Origin: Propionibacteriaceae bacterium
GTDB lineage: Bacteria > Actinomycetota > Actinomycetes > Propionibacteriales > Propionibacteriaceae
Length of the DNA stretch: 6,024 nt
Direction: 5' to 3'
Assembly (NCBI GenBank): GCA_030528545.1
Contig: JAUMYR010000044.1
Span: forward strand, 8,077-14,100
In this document: positions 1 to 5,705 of the stretch, in pieces
Numbering within the stretch: position 1 is the first letter of the stretch
Layout of the letters: every line of letters begins with the position of its first letter
Notes under the pieces: generated by a model
The model's database searches: none
Told to the model about the DNA's origin: nothing
What the model saw: only the letters and a program-made list of their open reading frames with translations
Made by a program: the position numbers and the translations under genes

Positions 1-3
1 CAG

Positions 4-76
4 CGACCCCGGGAGGATTCGAACCTCCGACACAAGGTTTAGGAAACCTCTGCTCTATCCTCTGAGCTACGGGGCC
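4..76 (-). tRNA. tRNA-Arg, anticodon CCT (reads AGG)
   Basis: A complete 73-nt cloverleaf can be folded on the minus strand. The 7-bp acceptor stem pairs GGCCCCG with CGGGGTC (one G-T pair), followed by discriminator G. The D arm is GCTC/GAGC. The anticodon stem is GAGGT/ACCTT (one G-T pair) around the loop TTCCTAA, giving anticodon CCT at positions 34-36. The T arm is GGAGG-TTCGAAT-CCTCC with the canonical TTCGAAT loop, and the variable loop is short (GTGTC). The 3' CCA is not encoded, because the next bases read CTG, so it must be added after transcription. The tRNA decodes the arginine codon AGG, normally a minor codon in GC-rich actinobacteria. Confidence 0.97.
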
Positions 77-85
77 AACGTCGTA

Positions 86-114
86 AGGATAGCCACTTTG
101 GCGTCTCAGGCGAA
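86..114 (-). promoter_or_regulatory. candidate tRNA-Arg promoter
   Basis: On the minus strand a TATCCT hexamer (91-86) fits the actinobacterial -10 pattern TAnnnT. It lies 17 bp from a weak -35-like TTCGCC (114-109). Transcription would begin around 79, leaving only a few leader bases before the tRNA 5' end at 76. The -10 and the spacing are reasonable and the -35 is poor. Confidence 0.45.
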
Positions 115-241
115 CTCGGGCCCCTTCCTGGGCGCGTCCGCCTCAGAAGAAGGCCCGGCCAACGCGGGCTTTCAGCGTCCGCGACCTCCCTGCCCAGCTG
201 CGATCGGAAGTGTCCCGCCTGGGCTCCGCCACGCTCAAGGC

Positions 242-281
242 GACGGGGTGGCACCATCACAACCGATAGGGCCACCCCGTC
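242..281 (-). terminator. GC-rich hairpin, probable trxA terminator
   Basis: A perfect 11-bp inverted repeat (242-252 against 271-281, GACGGGGTGGC/GCCACCCCGTC) encloses an 18-nt loop that can pair further (CCATC with GATAGG, one bulge). It begins 19 nt past the thioredoxin stop codon. Neither strand carries a T-run after it, as is common for terminators in GC-rich actinobacteria, so termination is inferred from position and stem strength. The rest of 77-299 shows no credible gene. Confidence 0.6.
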
Positions 282-299
282 AGCCGATGGGCGCTCTTA

Positions 300-662
300 T
301 CAGCCCTGCTGCCCGGCTGCCTGTTTCTTGAGCTCGTCAACGTCGAGGACCTTCACCTGATCGAGCAGTTGGTCGAGCTGCTTGGCCGACAGGGCCCCAG
401 CTTCACGGTAGACCAGATGCCCAGCGCGGAACGCCATGAGGGTCGGGATGGACTGGATCTGCAGCGCCGCCGCGATGTCGCGCTGGTCTTCGGTGTCGAC
501 CTTGGCGAAGACCACATCGGTGTGCTTCTCTGCGGCAGCATCGAAGATCGGGCCGAAACGCATGCAGGGACCGCACCAACCGGCCCAGAAGTCGATGATC
601 ACCACGTCGTTGTCGTCGATGGTGGACTTGAAGTTCTCGGGGTTCAAAGCAATGGGTGCCAT
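300..662 (-). CDS. trxA: thioredoxin
   Basis: A 120-residue cytoplasmic thioredoxin, a general protein disulfide reductant recycled by thioredoxin reductase. The sequence shows the full fold signature: the buried aspartate in IIDFWAGWCGPC (Asp24), redox-active Cys30 and Cys33 in WCGPC, and the cis-proline loop SIPT (Pro73) facing the active site. A Lys/Gln-rich C-terminal extension (about 104-120) is longer than in E. coli TrxA (about 108 residues) and, from recall, resembles actinobacterial homologues. I chose the ATG at 662, which gives the usual N-terminus (APIALNPENF). An in-frame ATG at 743 would add 27 residues unlike thioredoxin. The ribosome-binding site is weak (GAGAG, 5 nt before the ATG). 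It appears to be a single-gene unit. Confidence 0.97.
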   Translation of the reverse strand: MAPIALNPENFKSTIDDNDVVIIDFWAGWCGPCMRFGPIFDAAAEKHTDVVFAKVDTEDQRDIAAALQIQSIPTLMAFRAGHLVYREAGALSAKQLDQLLDQVKVLDVDELKKQAAGQQG

Positions 663-677
663 GGGGTCTCTCTTCTT

Positions 678-706
678 ATCGGACGATTCTGTTCTCCCCC
701 ATTCAA
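678..706 (-). promoter_or_regulatory. candidate trxA promoter
   Basis: On the minus strand TTGAAT (706-701) and TCCGAT (683-678) are separated by exactly 17 bp. They resemble -35 (TTGA matched) and -10 (T...AT matched) elements. The predicted start near 671 would give a very short leader before the ATG at 662. This supports transcription of trxA separately from the upstream three-gene run. Confidence 0.4.
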
Positions 707-745
707 CCATCATCCGGGCAAGGGTATTCCTGACCGATCCCACCC

Positions 746-774
746 GCGGGGCAAGAATCTGTCCGGAGCCCCGC
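746..774 (-). terminator. possible terminator hairpin after the methyltransferase gene
   Basis: A 7-bp all-GC-type inverted repeat (GCGGGGC at 746-752, GCCCCGC at 768-774) has a 15-nt loop. It lies about 90 nt past the methyltransferase stop and just upstream of the candidate trxA promoter, where the nagA-dtxR-methyltransferase transcript might end. There is no T-run and such stems arise easily by chance in GC-rich DNA. Nothing else is recognised between 707 and 863. Confidence 0.3.
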
Positions 775-863
775 CCACGGCTGGCCTCCTGCTCAATTAG
801 CCCGCCACCTAGTCACTGCGCCATGCCCCCCGCCGAGGGCTCGCACTGACCACTGGGAGGGTC

Positions 864-1607
864 TCACCTCACCGCGACGATGCGCCGCAGCGGGATACCG
901 AACTCGATCTCGCCGTCATCGGAGACCCGTTCGGTGAGGAAACGAAGCGCCTGCTCGACGCGAGCGGTCGGGACCTCGGACAGTTCCAGCGCGTCCAGGA
1001 GCCGCATCGCGTCCCGGCTGGAAGCGATCCGATAGCCATAGTGTTCGCGGGCATCCTCGACTTTGGTCAGTCCCACCGCGGACCAGACCCCGGCGGGGCT
1101 GGGCCGTAACGAACCCGGCAAGCGCAGCGGCGAGCGTAGCTGCCACGACAACTGGGCGGCTAAAGCCAGGTCGCCCGCGTCTCGGGTGAACATGGAGGGC
1201 AACAGGGCAACGAAGAGACCGCCCGGTTTGAGGACCCGCGAGACCTCCGATAGCAGATCAACGGTCGGCTGGATCACGGCCAGTCCCATGGACGTCGTGA
1301 CCGCGTCAAAAGTCTGGTCGGGGAAAGGCAGCTGGCGCCCATCTGCCTGAACCCAGGGCCCCATGCTGCGTTCCGAAGCCAAAGCGATCTCTTCCGCGGA
1401 GAGATCGAGACCGATCACCATCCGGCTGGGGCGGTGCAACTCCCGGCTGACAGCTCCGGCACCGCAGGCGATATCGAGCACGAGCTGAGCGCTAGCAGAG
1501 ACCGCCCGGGCCAACCACCGATATGGGTTTTGGCGGCCCGAGAAAGAACGAGTCAACAGTGCCTCGAATGAGCCCGGTCGGTTCGCCACGGGATTCTCTC
1601 GCCACAC
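864..1607 (-). CDS. class I SAM-dependent methyltransferase, substrate unknown
   Basis: A 247-residue cytoplasmic protein with a Methyltransf_11/UbiE-like Rossmann domain. Motif I, the glycine-rich SAM-binding loop, is LVLDIACGAGAV (42-53). The acidic residue that would bind the SAM ribose is Asp68 in VIGLDLS. An adenine-side segment with a following strand reads DGRQLPF...FDAV (89-103), and the post-motif is RVLKPGG (124-130). The C-terminal ~90 residues, probably setting substrate choice, show nothing diagnostic, so the substrate (lipid, quinone or small molecule) cannot be named. The GTG start at 1607 directly follows the TGA of the DtxR gene (TGAGTG), suggesting reinitiation by the same ribosomes. 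A second in-frame GTG at 1589, preceded by GAGAG, is a credible alternative start and would remove six residues. It is the last gene of the run. Confidence 0.86.
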   Translation of the reverse strand: MWRENPVANRPGSFEALLTRSFSGRQNPYRWLARAVSASAQLVLDIACGAGAVSRELHRPSRMVIGLDLSAEEIALASERSMGPWVQADGRQLPFPDQTFDAVTTSMGLAVIQPTVDLLSEVSRVLKPGGLFVALLPSMFTRDAGDLALAAQLSWQLRSPLRLPGSLRPSPAGVWSAVGLTKVEDAREHYGYRIASSRDAMRLLDALELSEVPTARVEQALRFLTERVSDDGEIEFGIPLRRIVAVR

Positions 1608-2291
1608 TCACCTGATCCGCACGAATAGTTTCTCCGCGGCCACGTAATCGAGTTCGCCGTCACCGTGTGGGCCGCTCACCGTGATCCAGCGGTCCAGCGC
1701 ACGGACCGTGATGGCCGTGCCGGGGGTGGCGCCCACCTCGTTTAGTACCTTGAGGGTGGCCGGGCTCTGCACGCTCTCACCGATCCGCACGATCTCGACC
1801 TGGATCTCCTCATCTCCGAGTACCTCCACCAGAGGCGAGGAACCGGCACGGAAATCTTCCTCGGACGCCGCTGCGCCAAGCCGGTCGAGGCCGGGGATCG
1901 GGTTACCGTAGGGGGAACGGGTCGGTTCGCCGAGGATGTCCAGCAGCCGGTGTTCCACGGCTTCGGAGATGACGTGCTCCCACCGGCACGCTTCCTCGTG
2001 TACCAAAGGCCACTCCAGCCCGATGACATCGGTCAGCAGCCGCTCGGCGAGCCGGTGTTTGCGCATGACGTTCTCGGCAAGTTCGAAACCTACCTCGCTC
2101 AGTTCGATGTGCCGGTCCTCGTGCACCGTGAGCAGCCCGTCGCGCTCCATCCGGGCAACCGTCTGAGAAACGGTCGGCCCGCTCTGGTGCAACCGTTCCG
2201 CGATCCGCGCCCGCATCAGCGGCACGCCCTCCTCCAGCAGCTCGTACAGCGTCCGCAGGTACATCTCCGTTGTGTCAATGAGGTCGCTCAT
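1608..2291 (-). CDS. ideR: DtxR/IdeR-family iron-dependent transcriptional repressor
   Basis: A 227-residue cytoplasmic regulator matching the length and layout of DtxR and IdeR: a winged-helix DNA-binding domain (about 1-73), a metal-binding/dimerisation domain (about 74-140) and an SH3-like C-terminal domain (about 150-227). With the ATG at 2291, numbering matches DtxR. Primary site Met10, Cys102, Glu105 and His106 and ancillary site His79, Glu83 and His98 are present, with Glu172 and Gln175 standing for the SH3-domain ligands. Met10 and Cys102 mark the iron-type rather than the Bacillus MntR manganese type. The recognition helix SGPTVSQTVARMERDGL keeps Ser37, Pro39, Thr40 and Gln43. Fe(II)-loaded family members repress iron-uptake genes and often activate iron storage; that role is inferred here. 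An in-frame ATG at 2315 lies upstream of the ribosome-binding site, so it is rejected. Confidence 0.95.
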   Translation of the reverse strand: MSDLIDTTEMYLRTLYELLEEGVPLMRARIAERLHQSGPTVSQTVARMERDGLLTVHEDRHIELSEVGFELAENVMRKHRLAERLLTDVIGLEWPLVHEEACRWEHVISEAVEHRLLDILGEPTRSPYGNPIPGLDRLGAAASEEDFRAGSSPLVEVLGDEEIQVEIVRIGESVQSPATLKVLNEVGATPGTAITVRALDRWITVSGPHGDGELDYVAAEKLFVRIR

Positions 2292-2296
2292 GGCCC

Positions 2297-3436
2297 CTAC
2301 ACCTCCCGAATCCATTCACCGCGCCGTAAAACCCCATGTAGGACGCCCTGGTCATCGACCAGACAGACGTCAGCATACTTCCCGGGCTCAAGCGTGCCGA
2401 CGTCCTTCAACCCGTGCCACGCCGCCGGTGTCGTCGATGCCATGACCGCGGCCTCGGGGAGGCTGCGCCCCACCGTCCCCACCACGAACTCGACGGCCTT
2501 CGCCATCGTCAGAGTGGAGCCGGCGATCGATCCGGGCCGACCGTCCTCGGTCACCAGACGAGCGACCCCGGCCTTCACCTCGACCCTCAACGCTCCTAGC
2601 ACGTAGTCCCCATCCGGCTGTCCCGTGGCGCTCATCGCATCGGTCACCAACGCCACTCTCTCGGGCCCTGCTGCGTCCATCGCCATCGCGATCACACTGG
2701 GGTGCAGGTGCACGCCGTCACAGACCAATTCCACCATCACGCGGGGATCGCGCAGCAGTTCCGGCACCGGGCCGGGCTCGCGGTGATGAATACCCCGCAT
2801 GGCGTTGAACAGGTGTGTGGCGATGCAAGCCCCCGCCTCGATGCTGCGCCTGGCGGTCGCGGCGTCGGCGTCCGAATGGCCGAAGGCCACCTTTACCCCG
2901 CCATCGATGAACTTCCGGATGGAGTCCATGCCATGTTCCAGCTCAGGGGCGAGCGTCACCATCCTGACGGTCCCACCGCCGGCCTCGATCAGCGGCGCAA
3001 CGTAGTCTTGGCGGGGTGGCCGAAGCAGCGATGCCTCGTGCGCACCTTTCTTAGCCTCGGCGAGGAACGGGCCCTCCAGGTGGATACCGGCGAGTTCCCC
3101 CGACTCCACCAAGGGACGCAGGCGTTTCACCTGATCGATGAGAACATCCAGCGGCTCGGTCACCGTGCTCGCGATGATGGATGTCGATCCCTGACCGCGA
3201 TGGTAGGCGATGGCCCCGGCCACCGCTTCTGCGTCCGGATCAGCGAAATCGACCCCCGCACCGCCATGACAGTGGGTATCGACATAGCCCGGCACGGCCC
3301 ACAACCCGGCGAACCCTTCGTGTGGACGCTGACACTCCCGCACCGCGACGATCCGTCCCTCATCGACCTCAATCTCGGCTGCGGCCAACACTCCCCGGGG
3401 GGTCAGCACTCGTTCGAAACGGAACATCTGCGGCAT
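2297..3436 (-). CDS. nagA: N-acetylglucosamine-6-phosphate deacetylase
   Basis: A 379-residue cytoplasmic amidohydrolase-superfamily enzyme (EC 3.5.1.25). It converts N-acetylglucosamine-6-phosphate to glucosamine-6-phosphate and acetate, in GlcNAc/chitin use and cell-wall amino-sugar recycling. Family motifs appear in order: the HxH metal motif in PGYVDTHCHGG (His55, His57), HLEGPFL (metal ligand Glu121), AHE (His133), GHSDA (His187), THLFNAM (His208), HHREPG (217-222), the catalytic aspartate in LVTDAM (Asp266), and the C-terminal GTLEPGKYADVCLVD strand of the composite beta domain. Retained HxH suggests a two-metal type like the Bacillus enzyme, unlike E. coli NagA. The ATG at 3436 is chosen; ATG 3427 is possible, and the open frame further upstream only runs antisense into serC. 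There is no strong Shine-Dalgarno. It is the first gene of the run and divergent from serC. Confidence 0.96.
   Translation of the reverse strand: MPQMFRFERVLTPRGVLAAAEIEVDEGRIVAVRECQRPHEGFAGLWAVPGYVDTHCHGGAGVDFADPDAEAVAGAIAYHRGQGSTSIIASTVTEPLDVLIDQVKRLRPLVESGELAGIHLEGPFLAEAKKGAHEASLLRPPRQDYVAPLIEAGGGTVRMVTLAPELEHGMDSIRKFIDGGVKVAFGHSDADAATARRSIEAGACIATHLFNAMRGIHHREPGPVPELLRDPRVMVELVCDGVHLHPSVIAMAMDAAGPERVALVTDAMSATGQPDGDYVLGALRVEVKAGVARLVTEDGRPGSIAGSTLTMAKAVEFVVGTVGRSLPEAAVMASTTPAAWHGLKDVGTLEPGKYADVCLVDDQGVLHGVLRRGEWIREV
2300..2307 (-). promoter_or_regulatory. ribosome-binding site of the DtxR-family gene, inside nagA
   Basis: GGGAGGTG on the minus strand is a near-ideal Shine-Dalgarno sequence, its GGAGG core ending 10 nt before the ATG at 2291. 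It lies within the last codons of nagA, whose TAG stop (2299-2297) is only 5 nt from that ATG. This fixes the DtxR start at 2291 and suggests translational coupling with nagA. Confidence 0.8.
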
Positions 3437-3536
3437 GTCTCTAATCAAACCACAAGATACCGACGAAACGACGTTACAAGTGATTTTGCGCAATGGTAGC
3501 GCGCGTTGACCAGGGCCGGGATGACACAATGACGCC
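3437..3536. promoter_or_regulatory. divergent promoter region between nagA and serC
   Basis: This 100-bp gap between two start codons is locally more AT-rich than its surroundings and must hold both promoters. Toward nagA, TTTGAT (3449-3444) sits 7 nt before the ATG, and TATCTT (3459-3454) is another -10 candidate; neither has a good -35 at 17 bp. Toward serC, CACAAT (3525-3530) ends 6 nt before the ATG, and no Shine-Dalgarno is seen there. I found no DtxR iron-box palindrome and no DasR-type site, so amino-sugar or iron control is not visible here. Confidence 0.55.
3525..3530 (+). promoter_or_regulatory. candidate serC -10 element, leaderless arrangement
   Basis: CACAAT matches TATAAT at four of six positions and ends 6 nt before the serC ATG, so the predicted transcript would begin at or next to the A of the ATG. 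The nearby TTGACC (3506-3511) is only 13 bp away and so is badly spaced as its -35. Supporting the leaderless reading, there is no purine-rich Shine-Dalgarno 5-12 nt before the ATG. Confidence 0.4.
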
Positions 3537-4643
3537 ATGAGTCTGCGCATTCCCGCCGAACTATTGCCCGCCGACGGACGCTTCGGCTCCGGGCCAGCGA
3601 AGATCCGCCCAGGAGCCTTGGAGTACTTGGGGATGCGATCCGACCTGCTCGGAACCTCGCACCGCCAGGCTCCGGTGCGCCAGCTCGTCTGCGACATCCA
3701 GCAGGGCCTGGCTGAACTGTACGGTCTGCCCGATGGGTACGAGGTGGTGCTGGGCAACGGCGGCTCGACGCTGTTCTGGGATGTCGCCGTGTCCTCACTG
3801 ATCGAAAACCGGTCGGCCCACGGCGTGTATGGCGAGTTCACCCGCAAGTTCGCCAAGGCCTCCGCCCGGGCACCCCACCTGGTGGCGCCGTCGATCACCG
3901 AGGTCCCCGCCGGGAGCGCCACCTTCCCCAGCATCACCGGCGACGCCGACGCTTACGCATGGGCTCACAATGAGACCTCCACCGGTGCTGCCATGCCGGT
4001 GAGGAGACTGGCCGAGAACGCCCTCATGCTGATTGACGCCACCTCGGCCGCTGGAGCCATGCCAGTCGATGTCTGCGAGTGCGACGTCTACTACTTCGCC
4101 CCCCAGAAAAACTTCAGCTCCGATGGGGGGCTCTGGCTCGCGCTGGTCTCCCCGGCCGCGATCGAGAGGGCCGCACGGATCAAGGAATCCGGGCGCTGGA
4201 TTCCCGAGTCGCTGGACTTCAGCGTCGCGGTCTCGAACTCCCGCCAGCACCAGACCCTCAACACCCCGGCCCTGGCGACCCTGCTGCTGCTTGAGGACCA
4301 GATCAACTGGCTGCTGGACCACGGCGGCCTCGGCTTCGCCGAGCGACGCTGCCGCGAATCGACCGGCCTGCTGTATGAGTGGGCCCAGGCCAACCCGCTC
4401 GCTGCCCCCTTCGTCTCCCCCGAGCATCGCAGCCCGGTGGTGGCGACCATCGATTTCGTTCCTGAGGTGGACGCCGCCGCCCTGGCGGCGACGCTGCGGG
4501 ACAACGGGATCGTGGATATCGAGCCGTACCGGGGCCTGGCCCGCAACCAGATCCGGGTCGCGGCCTATGCCTCCGTGGATCCTGGCGATGTTGGTGCGCT
4601 GTGCGCCTGCCTCGACTATGTGCTGGAGCGGATCACCGCTTGA
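3537..4643 (+). CDS. serC: phosphoserine aminotransferase, actinobacterial type
   Basis: A 368-residue cytoplasmic PLP enzyme (EC 2.6.1.52), class V aminotransferase fold. It transaminates 3-phosphohydroxypyruvate with glutamate to O-phosphoserine in serine biosynthesis; family members also act on the phosphohydroxythreonine step of vitamin B6 synthesis. Visible features are the N-terminal DGRFGSGPAKIRP, GTSHR (39-43) in the substrate region, GNGGST (73-78) likely contacting the PLP phosphate, HNETSTG (144-150), the cofactor aspartate in LIDATSAAG (Asp167), the Schiff-base lysine Lys191 in FAPQKNF, and QTLNTPA (239-245). Wording and length fit mycobacterial/actinobacterial SerC better than E. 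coli SerC. The ATG at 3537 lacks an upstream Shine-Dalgarno and lies just after a -10-like hexamer, so a leaderless mRNA is plausible. Its end overlaps the convergent gene by 11 bp. Confidence 0.97.
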   Translation: MSLRIPAELLPADGRFGSGPAKIRPGALEYLGMRSDLLGTSHRQAPVRQLVCDIQQGLAELYGLPDGYEVVLGNGGSTLFWDVAVSSLIENRSAHGVYGEFTRKFAKASARAPHLVAPSITEVPAGSATFPSITGDADAYAWAHNETSTGAAMPVRRLAENALMLIDATSAAGAMPVDVCECDVYYFAPQKNFSSDGGLWLALVSPAAIERAARIKESGRWIPESLDFSVAVSNSRQHQTLNTPALATLLLLEDQINWLLDHGGLGFAERRCRESTGLLYEWAQANPLAAPFVSPEHRSPVVATIDFVPEVDAAALAATLRDNGIVDIEPYRGLARNQIRVAAYASVDPGDVGALCACLDYVLERITA

Positions 4644-5562
4644 TGGCGACGACCAGCCCGGCGAGCAAGGACACTCCCAGGGCGATCCCGAGAGCGGTAT
4701 AGGTGCCAGCCAAGGAGGGTTTCTCGGAAGATTCGACGGGGCTGGCCGTAGGCTCTGGTGAACCCGGTGAGGGTTCGGCACTCGATGATGGGGTCGGCTG
4801 CGGCGTGGGGCGGTTGCTATCGATGCCGGTCGGGATCGGCATTGAGACCAGGTTTGGGCCATCGGCCAGCAGCAGGGAACCCCCGTCGAGGCTCAACGAG
4901 ATGGCTTGCCCCTCGGGCTGTGGCGTCATATAGGCCGAGGCGGTGGTCGTCCACCGGAAGGCGTCCATCACGATGACCTGCTCGTTGGTGCGCAGCGCTA
5001 TCGAATTGCCATCGGACAAGAACGCGCCATCGGTGACGCCCGCAGGGGCATCCGCGACCCGGGTGAGCTTGTTCACGGCGCGGGGCTTCAGCGGCGAGGA
5101 CGCCCGGTAGATGCCCGGCTTGGATCCATCGGTGGCGATGTAGACATTGCCCTTGGGGCTCACCATCAGTGCTCGCGCGGCGTCGGCACCGGCCGGGAGT
5201 GCCAGCTGCCAGACCTGGGTAGTGGTAGGCCCATAGGCCAGCGAGTTGAGCTGGATCAGCCTGAGATTCTCCCCCGGAGCGAAATCGCCGACCCATAGCG
5301 AACCACGCGACAGCGATAGGGCCTGCACCGATGCTGTCTTGGTCTTATAGGTCACCTTGCCGAGGGTCTCCCCCGACGCGCTGATCGCCTGGACCTCGCC
5401 TCCTGCGGCATCGCTGACCCAGTAGACGCGACGAGAGGCGTCGGGTGCCATGCCCGTAACCTTCACTCCGCTGCTCACGCTAATGGGCTCGGCGTGGACG
5501 ATCCCCGGAGCCAGGAAAAGAACCAGGGCCATCATGCCCAGGGCAAATACTCGTCTCAACAT
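4633..5562 (-). CDS. predicted secreted, C-terminally membrane-anchored protein with beta-propeller-like repeats
   Basis: I do not recognise this 309-residue protein as a named family. It has a clear signal peptide: MLRR, hydrophobic core about 5-20, likely cleavage after VHA (residue 24). The exported part (about 25-245) contains recurring beta-strand blocks such as RRVYWVSDAAGGEVQAIS, GSLWVGD, GNVYIATDG...GIYR and GSLLLADGPNLVSMP, resembling NHL/SMP-30-like beta-propeller blades; this fold is an inference. A Pro/Ser/Glu/Thr-rich low-complexity linker (about 250-282) leads to one transmembrane helix (about 286-306) and a short KR tail, so the globular part should face outward. There are no cysteines and no LPXTG motif. 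The ATG at 5562 has a good Shine-Dalgarno (AAGGA, 4 nt upstream). A small membrane-peptide gene lies 12 nt upstream, probably in the same operon. Ligand or partner is unknown. Confidence 0.87.
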   Translation of the reverse strand: MLRRVFALGMMALVLFLAPGIVHAEPISVSSGVKVTGMAPDASRRVYWVSDAAGGEVQAISASGETLGKVTYKTKTASVQALSLSRGSLWVGDFAPGENLRLIQLNSLAYGPTTTQVWQLALPAGADAARALMVSPKGNVYIATDGSKPGIYRASSPLKPRAVNKLTRVADAPAGVTDGAFLSDGNSIALRTNEQVIVMDAFRWTTTASAYMTPQPEGQAISLSLDGGSLLLADGPNLVSMPIPTGIDSNRPTPQPTPSSSAEPSPGSPEPTASPVESSEKPSLAGTYTALGIALGVSLLAGLVVAIKR

Positions 5563-5566
5563 CGTG

Positions 5567-5571
5567 TCCTT
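5567..5571 (-). promoter_or_regulatory. ribosome-binding site of the secreted protein gene
   Basis: AAGGA lies 4 nt before the ATG at 5562 on the minus strand, within the 12-nt gap after the small upstream gene's TAG. It supports both the start choice and independent translation of the second cistron. Confidence 0.7.
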
Positions 5572-5574
5572 AGC

Positions 5575-5661
5575 CTAGGACAGCATCGCACCGACCGCGA
5601 CCAGGGCGATCAACACCACCAGCACACTGCTCACGACGAGACGACGGGCCCGGGGATTCAC
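5575..5661 (-). CDS. small single-pass membrane peptide (28 aa), hypothetical
   Basis: A GTG-initiated frame of 28 codons plus TAG encodes a basic N-terminus (NPRARR) followed by one strongly hydrophobic helix of about 20 residues (LVVSSVLVVLIALVAVGAML). This is typical of a small single-pass membrane protein with its N-terminus in the cytoplasm. It ends 12 nt before the Shine-Dalgarno-led secreted-protein gene. A TAGCAT hexamer ends 6 nt before the GTG, the layout expected of a leaderless actinobacterial gene. I do not recognise a family and no function can be assigned. The alternative is that this is merely the leader of the downstream gene, but the clean hydrophobic segment, positive residues and promoter spacing favour a real peptide. 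Confidence 0.6.
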   Translation of the reverse strand: MNPRARRLVVSSVLVVLIALVAVGAMLS

Positions 5662-5705
5662 TCCAACATGCTACGCGCCCGGGCAAACCGCCCTACCGTA
5701 GTGTC
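5662..5705. promoter_or_regulatory. compact divergent promoter region with dyad symmetry
   Basis: Only 44 bp separate two divergent start codons. Leftward, TAGCAT (5673-5668) ends 6 nt before the GTG at 5661. Rightward, TACCGT (5694-5699) ends 6 nt before the ATG at 5706. Both fit TAnnnT and predict leaderless transcripts. An inverted repeat CTACG (5671-5675)/CGTAG (5697-5701) overlaps both -10 elements, and a GCCCGGGC palindrome (5677-5684) lies between. Any -35 of one promoter would sit about on the -10 of the other, so polymerases should compete or share one regulator. Confidence 0.5.

Noticed and set aside
4..76. tRNA-Arg(CCT) as a genomic-island attachment site.
   Set aside because: No integrase gene or repeated tRNA 3' segment occurs in the window. 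The 3' side of the tRNA lies at the left edge, so this cannot be judged here.
39..275. Minus-strand frame overlapping the tRNA and its upstream region.
   Set aside because: It runs into the tRNA gene, is Arg/Pro/Ser-rich without motifs, and overlaps the terminator hairpin.
663..743. A 27-residue N-terminal extension of thioredoxin.
   Set aside because: The extra residues show no export signal or domain, contain the candidate promoter, and the ATG at 662 gives the standard thioredoxin N-terminus.
2702..3499. Plus-strand frame of 265 codons opposite nagA.
   Set aside because: It lies antisense to well-supported NagA, with no recognisable domain. It is typical of GC-rich mirror frames.
3506..3530. 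TTGACC and CACAAT as a normal -35/-10 pair for serC.
   Set aside because: The 13-bp spacer is too short for a sigma-70-type promoter, so only the -10-like element is kept as a candidate.
3437..3937. In-frame upstream extension of nagA to an ATG at 3937, adding 167 residues.
   Set aside because: It runs antisense through the N-terminal part of serC, and the extra residues resemble no NagA domain. NagA homology begins at about the ATG at 3436, giving a normal 379-residue enzyme.
3795..4862. Long minus-strand frame (355 codons) opposite serC.
   Set aside because: It is an antisense shadow: SerC on the plus strand has complete catalytic motifs. The frame also overlaps the start region of the surface protein's C-terminal part and encodes a low-complexity, motif-free product.
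5564..5582. Iron-box-like core TTAGCCTA within an imperfect GTCCT/AGGAC palindrome.
   Set aside because: Only the central eight bases fit the DtxR consensus, and the outer arms mostly mismatch. It overlaps a stop codon and Shine-Dalgarno rather than a promoter.
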